From positions 54,112 through 118,111 of the forward strand of contig JAGWUV010000004.1 of NCBI GenBank assembly GCA_028875875.1: a stretch of 64,000 bases of DNA. The letters run 5' to 3'. The translations under genes were made by a program, and so were the position numbers. This DNA is from Bacteroidota bacterium (GTDB taxonomy: Bacteria; Bacteroidota; Bacteroidia; Chitinophagales; Chitinophagaceae). Below are positions 61,869 through 64,000 of the stretch, piece after piece; within the stretch, counting starts at the first letter, position 1, and each line of letters begins with the position of its first letter. The notes under the pieces were generated by a model that was not told the origin of the DNA, ran no database searches, and saw only the letters and a list, made by a program, of their open reading frames with translations.

Positions 61869-63596
61869 TTATTTGTTTAGCCGGTACACAGGGTATCGTA
61901 AGTGTGCGGGTTCATAATAAGGTGAGTGTTTATATACAAAGTCCAGTTGGGCATGAGCTGAGGCCGCAAATGCGGTATCAGCTTTTTTCTTTTCTTCCAG
62001 CTCATTTCTTAAATCAGGATGAAACTGCAAATAACCGGCTGCAATATCTTCCCAACGGTAATCGCTGTAACCTTCTTTCTGCTGGAGAATAGCATCAAAG
62101 AAATTCCAGGCAAAATAACTGTCATCTCCCGTGGGTTCAAGCATTTCTACCACAAAACGGTCGGTACAGTATCCGGTTGGAATGATATAGTCTCCTTTTA
62201 AGAAATGTATTTTTTGCAATTGGCTAATTACCCGCACATCACTGTGTTTGTAATGCTTTTCGTAAGGCCTTGGCAAGGTTTTAAAACTTTCTATCCGGTA
62301 TGCCTGTACTTCAATGGTGCTATCATGCTTAAGCTGCTGCATCTTAACATTGTTGAGTTGTAACAATTCAATAATAGCATGCCAGCCTTGTGGAATGAGA
62401 TAAGCCATAGGCTTTTCAACACTATTCAGCGGCTTCAGGTAATTATAATAAGTAACATCCTTGGTAAAAGGTTTGGAATGATCGTAAAATAAACGGTTCA
62501 TGCCCGTTACCTCACTTTTCTTTATGCCGGGCTCATAACCTGAAAAAGGTATTTGATCTGACCTGGTAGAATCTACCTTCCAACCTAACGGAAATTCTTT
62601 CTCTGATGCAATAGCTGCTAAGGCTTCTTTTCGTTTTTTGATGATCTGGGTGGAAAAGAAAGAAGCCTGGTCGATCATGGTTTGCATGAGTGCATAAGTG
62701 CTCCAAACACGTTGGGAGAAAGGTTTGAGCATATGCGTTTCCGGAACAAACCCAAGTGTTTGAAAAAGCGTGGTATAGCCGCTGCTGTAGCGGGGAGGAT
62801 CGTAAAAAGCATCCCATCCCTTTTGAGGGTTGCCTTCTTCAAAATTAACGTAAGGGCACATGGGCCATTTTTTCTCTTGCATTTCTTTGAATAAAGCCGG
62901 TTCAAAAGTAGAATGCAGAAATTCACCCAGTACTGAATTGAGTTTGCTGTGATGCGTAGTAAGCAGTGTCATCGTATGTTGGTAATCAGCGCCATCACTC
63001 ACATGATTGTCCATGAAAATATCAGGATTCAGCCAATGAAACAGGGCAGCGAAAATCTGGGCTTCCTTCGAATCACATTTGGTAAAATCACGGTTCAAAT
63101 CCAGGTTTTGTGCATTGCCCCTGAAGCCATAGGCAAGAGGCCCGTTTTGGTTCACCCTTGAAAAACTATTTCTGTTCAAACTGCCGCCTATATTATATAT
63201 CGGTATAACGGCAAGTACCACATTTTTGGGGCATTTGATCTTACCTTCAGTAATATCTCTCAGTAACATCATGGAAGCATCAATGCCATCTGGTTCTCCG
63301 GGATGTATACCATTGTTGATAAGTAATACAATTTTGTTTTGTTGGTGCCATTGTTCCGGATTGAAGGTTTTATCTGCACTGTACAGGAGCAAGTGCAACG
63401 GGTATCCTGCATCAGTGATGCCTAGGGTTTTAAGCAAAAGGGTAGGGTGAGCAGCCGCCAGTTTTTTGTAATACTGAATACACTCAAAATAAGTGGCAGA
63501 AGCTTCCTGTTTACTTTTTTCGAATGGAGTTATAAAACTTTGTGAATAACATGTAATAGTAAGGGGAAGTAGAAGTGTGGCGATAATTTTTTTCAT
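61869..63596 (-). CDS. M14-family zinc carboxypeptidase
   Basis: A 575-residue exported metallopeptidase (Sec signal ending ITCYSQS). The M14 domain spans about 30-330. The zinc-binding HxxE is in NNGIHPGEPDGIDA, the third zinc ligand His in FMDNHVSDGADY, and the substrate-binding Arg/Asn region includes GFRGNAQNLDLNRDF. The C-terminal 240 residues form an additional domain seen in Bacteroidota M14 proteins. It probably trims peptides in the periplasm. The start lies 29 bp from the divergent response-regulator start. Confidence 0.92.
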   Translation of the reverse strand: MKKIIATLLLPLTITCYSQSFITPFEKSKQEASATYFECIQYYKKLAAAHPTLLLKTLGITDAGYPLHLLLYSADKTFNPEQWHQQNKIVLLINNGIHPGEPDGIDASMMLLRDITEGKIKCPKNVVLAVIPIYNIGGSLNRNSFSRVNQNGPLAYGFRGNAQNLDLNRDFTKCDSKEAQIFAALFHWLNPDIFMDNHVSDGADYQHTMTLLTTHHSKLNSVLGEFLHSTFEPALFKEMQEKKWPMCPYVNFEEGNPQKGWDAFYDPPRYSSGYTTLFQTLGFVPETHMLKPFSQRVWSTYALMQTMIDQASFFSTQIIKKRKEALAAIASEKEFPLGWKVDSTRSDQIPFSGYEPGIKKSEVTGMNRLFYDHSKPFTKDVTYYNYLKPLNSVEKPMAYLIPQGWHAIIELLQLNNVKMQQLKHDSTIEVQAYRIESFKTLPRPYEKHYKHSDVRVISQLQKIHFLKGDYIIPTGYCTDRFVVEMLEPTGDDSYFAWNFFDAILQQKEGYSDYRWEDIAAGYLQFHPDLRNELEEKKKADTAFAASAHAQLDFVYKHSPYYEPAHLRYPVYRLNK

Positions 63597-63625
63597 TACC
63601 TTGTCGCTTTAATTACTAAAAATAA

Positions 63626-64000
63626 ATGGAAAAATCGTACAGAATACTGTTGGCTGAAGATGAACCCAAACTTAGCCAGGTTATACAGGAAGAATTGAAC
63701 AGGGCCGGTTTTAAAACAGACATCGCTTATGATGGTAACGTGGCCGAAAAACTTTTCTACGAACATGCCTACTCCCTGATTCTGTTAGATATCAATCTCC
63801 CTTACAAAAACGGGATGGCACTATGCAAGGAATTCCGGGAAAATAATAAGAAAATCCCCATCATCATGCTTACAGCTTTGGGTGAGGTACAGGATAAAGT
63901 GGATGCATTTGAGCTTGGTGCGGATGATTACATAGTTAAACCATTTCATTTTGACGAACTGATTGCACGTGTGAAAGTGGCTTTAAAACACGTAGATACC
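63626..64000 (+). CDS. Response regulator receiver domain, 3' end beyond the window
   Basis: The first 125 codons of a two-component response regulator, with no stop before the window ends. The receiver domain is complete enough to see: acidic pocket in ILLAEDEPKLSQ, phospho-acceptor Asp in SLILLDINLPYKNGM (about residue 53), Thr in IIMLTALGE and Lys in DDYIVKPFHFDELIARV. An OmpR-type DNA-binding domain probably follows, judging from the length and style, but lies outside the window. Confidence 0.93.
   Translation, partial: MEKSYRILLAEDEPKLSQVIQEELNRAGFKTDIAYDGNVAEKLFYEHAYSLILLDINLPYKNGMALCKEFRENNKKIPIIMLTALGEVQDKVDAFELGADDYIVKPFHFDELIARVKVALKHVDT

Overview
The window looks like chromosome of a Bacteroidota bacterium, most likely of the Chitinophagaceae or a close relative (inference). 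The reasons are paired SusC/SusD outer-membrane uptake genes, lipoprotein and Sec signals typical of the phylum, a succinate dehydrogenase in sdhC-sdhA-sdhB order with a single fused cytochrome b subunit, moderately AT-rich DNA, and starts without clear Shine-Dalgarno sequences.

Layout. (1) 1-10865, plus strand: a polysaccharide utilization locus with a 5'-truncated SusC, SusD, a BNR_4 beta-propeller enzyme, a GH88 unsaturated glucuronyl hydrolase, a GH43-like enzyme, a GntR-type regulator and a GH35 beta-galactosidase. The set suits a galactose-rich glycan capped with uronic acid, such as an arabinogalactan or pectic side chain (inference). (2) 10887-17221, minus strand: pta-ackA for acetate overflow, followed by a YdiJ-like FAD/Fe-S 2-hydroxyacid dehydrogenase. 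(3) 17222-18567: a hairpin-rich extragenic element and two small orphan genes. (4) 18568-32661: a second SusC/SusD pair with a GH105 enzyme, then a gluconate-dehydrogenase-subunit-3 protein plus a GMC oxidoreductase broken by a frameshift, three Gfo/Idh/MocA-type oxidoreductases and an NTF2-fold protein. This is a glycan-oxidation cluster that resembles 3-keto-glycoside metabolism.

(5) 32685-39875: a compact 7.2-kb integrated element at the 3' end of tRNA-Leu(CAA), bounded by 50-bp att repeats. It carries a tyrosine integrase, a 47-aa basic protein, an unrecognised 337-aa protein, an excisionase-like HTH protein, a winged-helix protein, an unrecognised 118-aa protein, a phage tail tape measure protein and a DUF4373 replication protein, plus a cluster of GTACGCAC iterons. 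No capsid, portal, terminase or lysis gene is visible. I read it as a phage satellite whose only recognisable structural gene is a tape measure protein, and it is the most interesting object in the window.

(6) 40033-49022: housekeeping genes: hscB, a lysine/alanine-dehydrogenase-like enzyme, trmN6, sdhCAB, a MacB-type permease and tsaD. (7) 49118-58248: a LexA-like S24 regulator, a histone-deacetylase-family protein and the complete ligase-associated DNA damage response set (phosphoesterase PdeM, DEXH helicase, ATP-dependent DNA ligase, metallo-beta-lactamase exonuclease), with a holin-like membrane protein and a DUF2256 zinc-ribbon protein. (8) 58321-64000: a periplasmic-binding-like protein with guaA, a DUF2807 lipoprotein, an M14 carboxypeptidase and the start of a response regulator cut by the window end.
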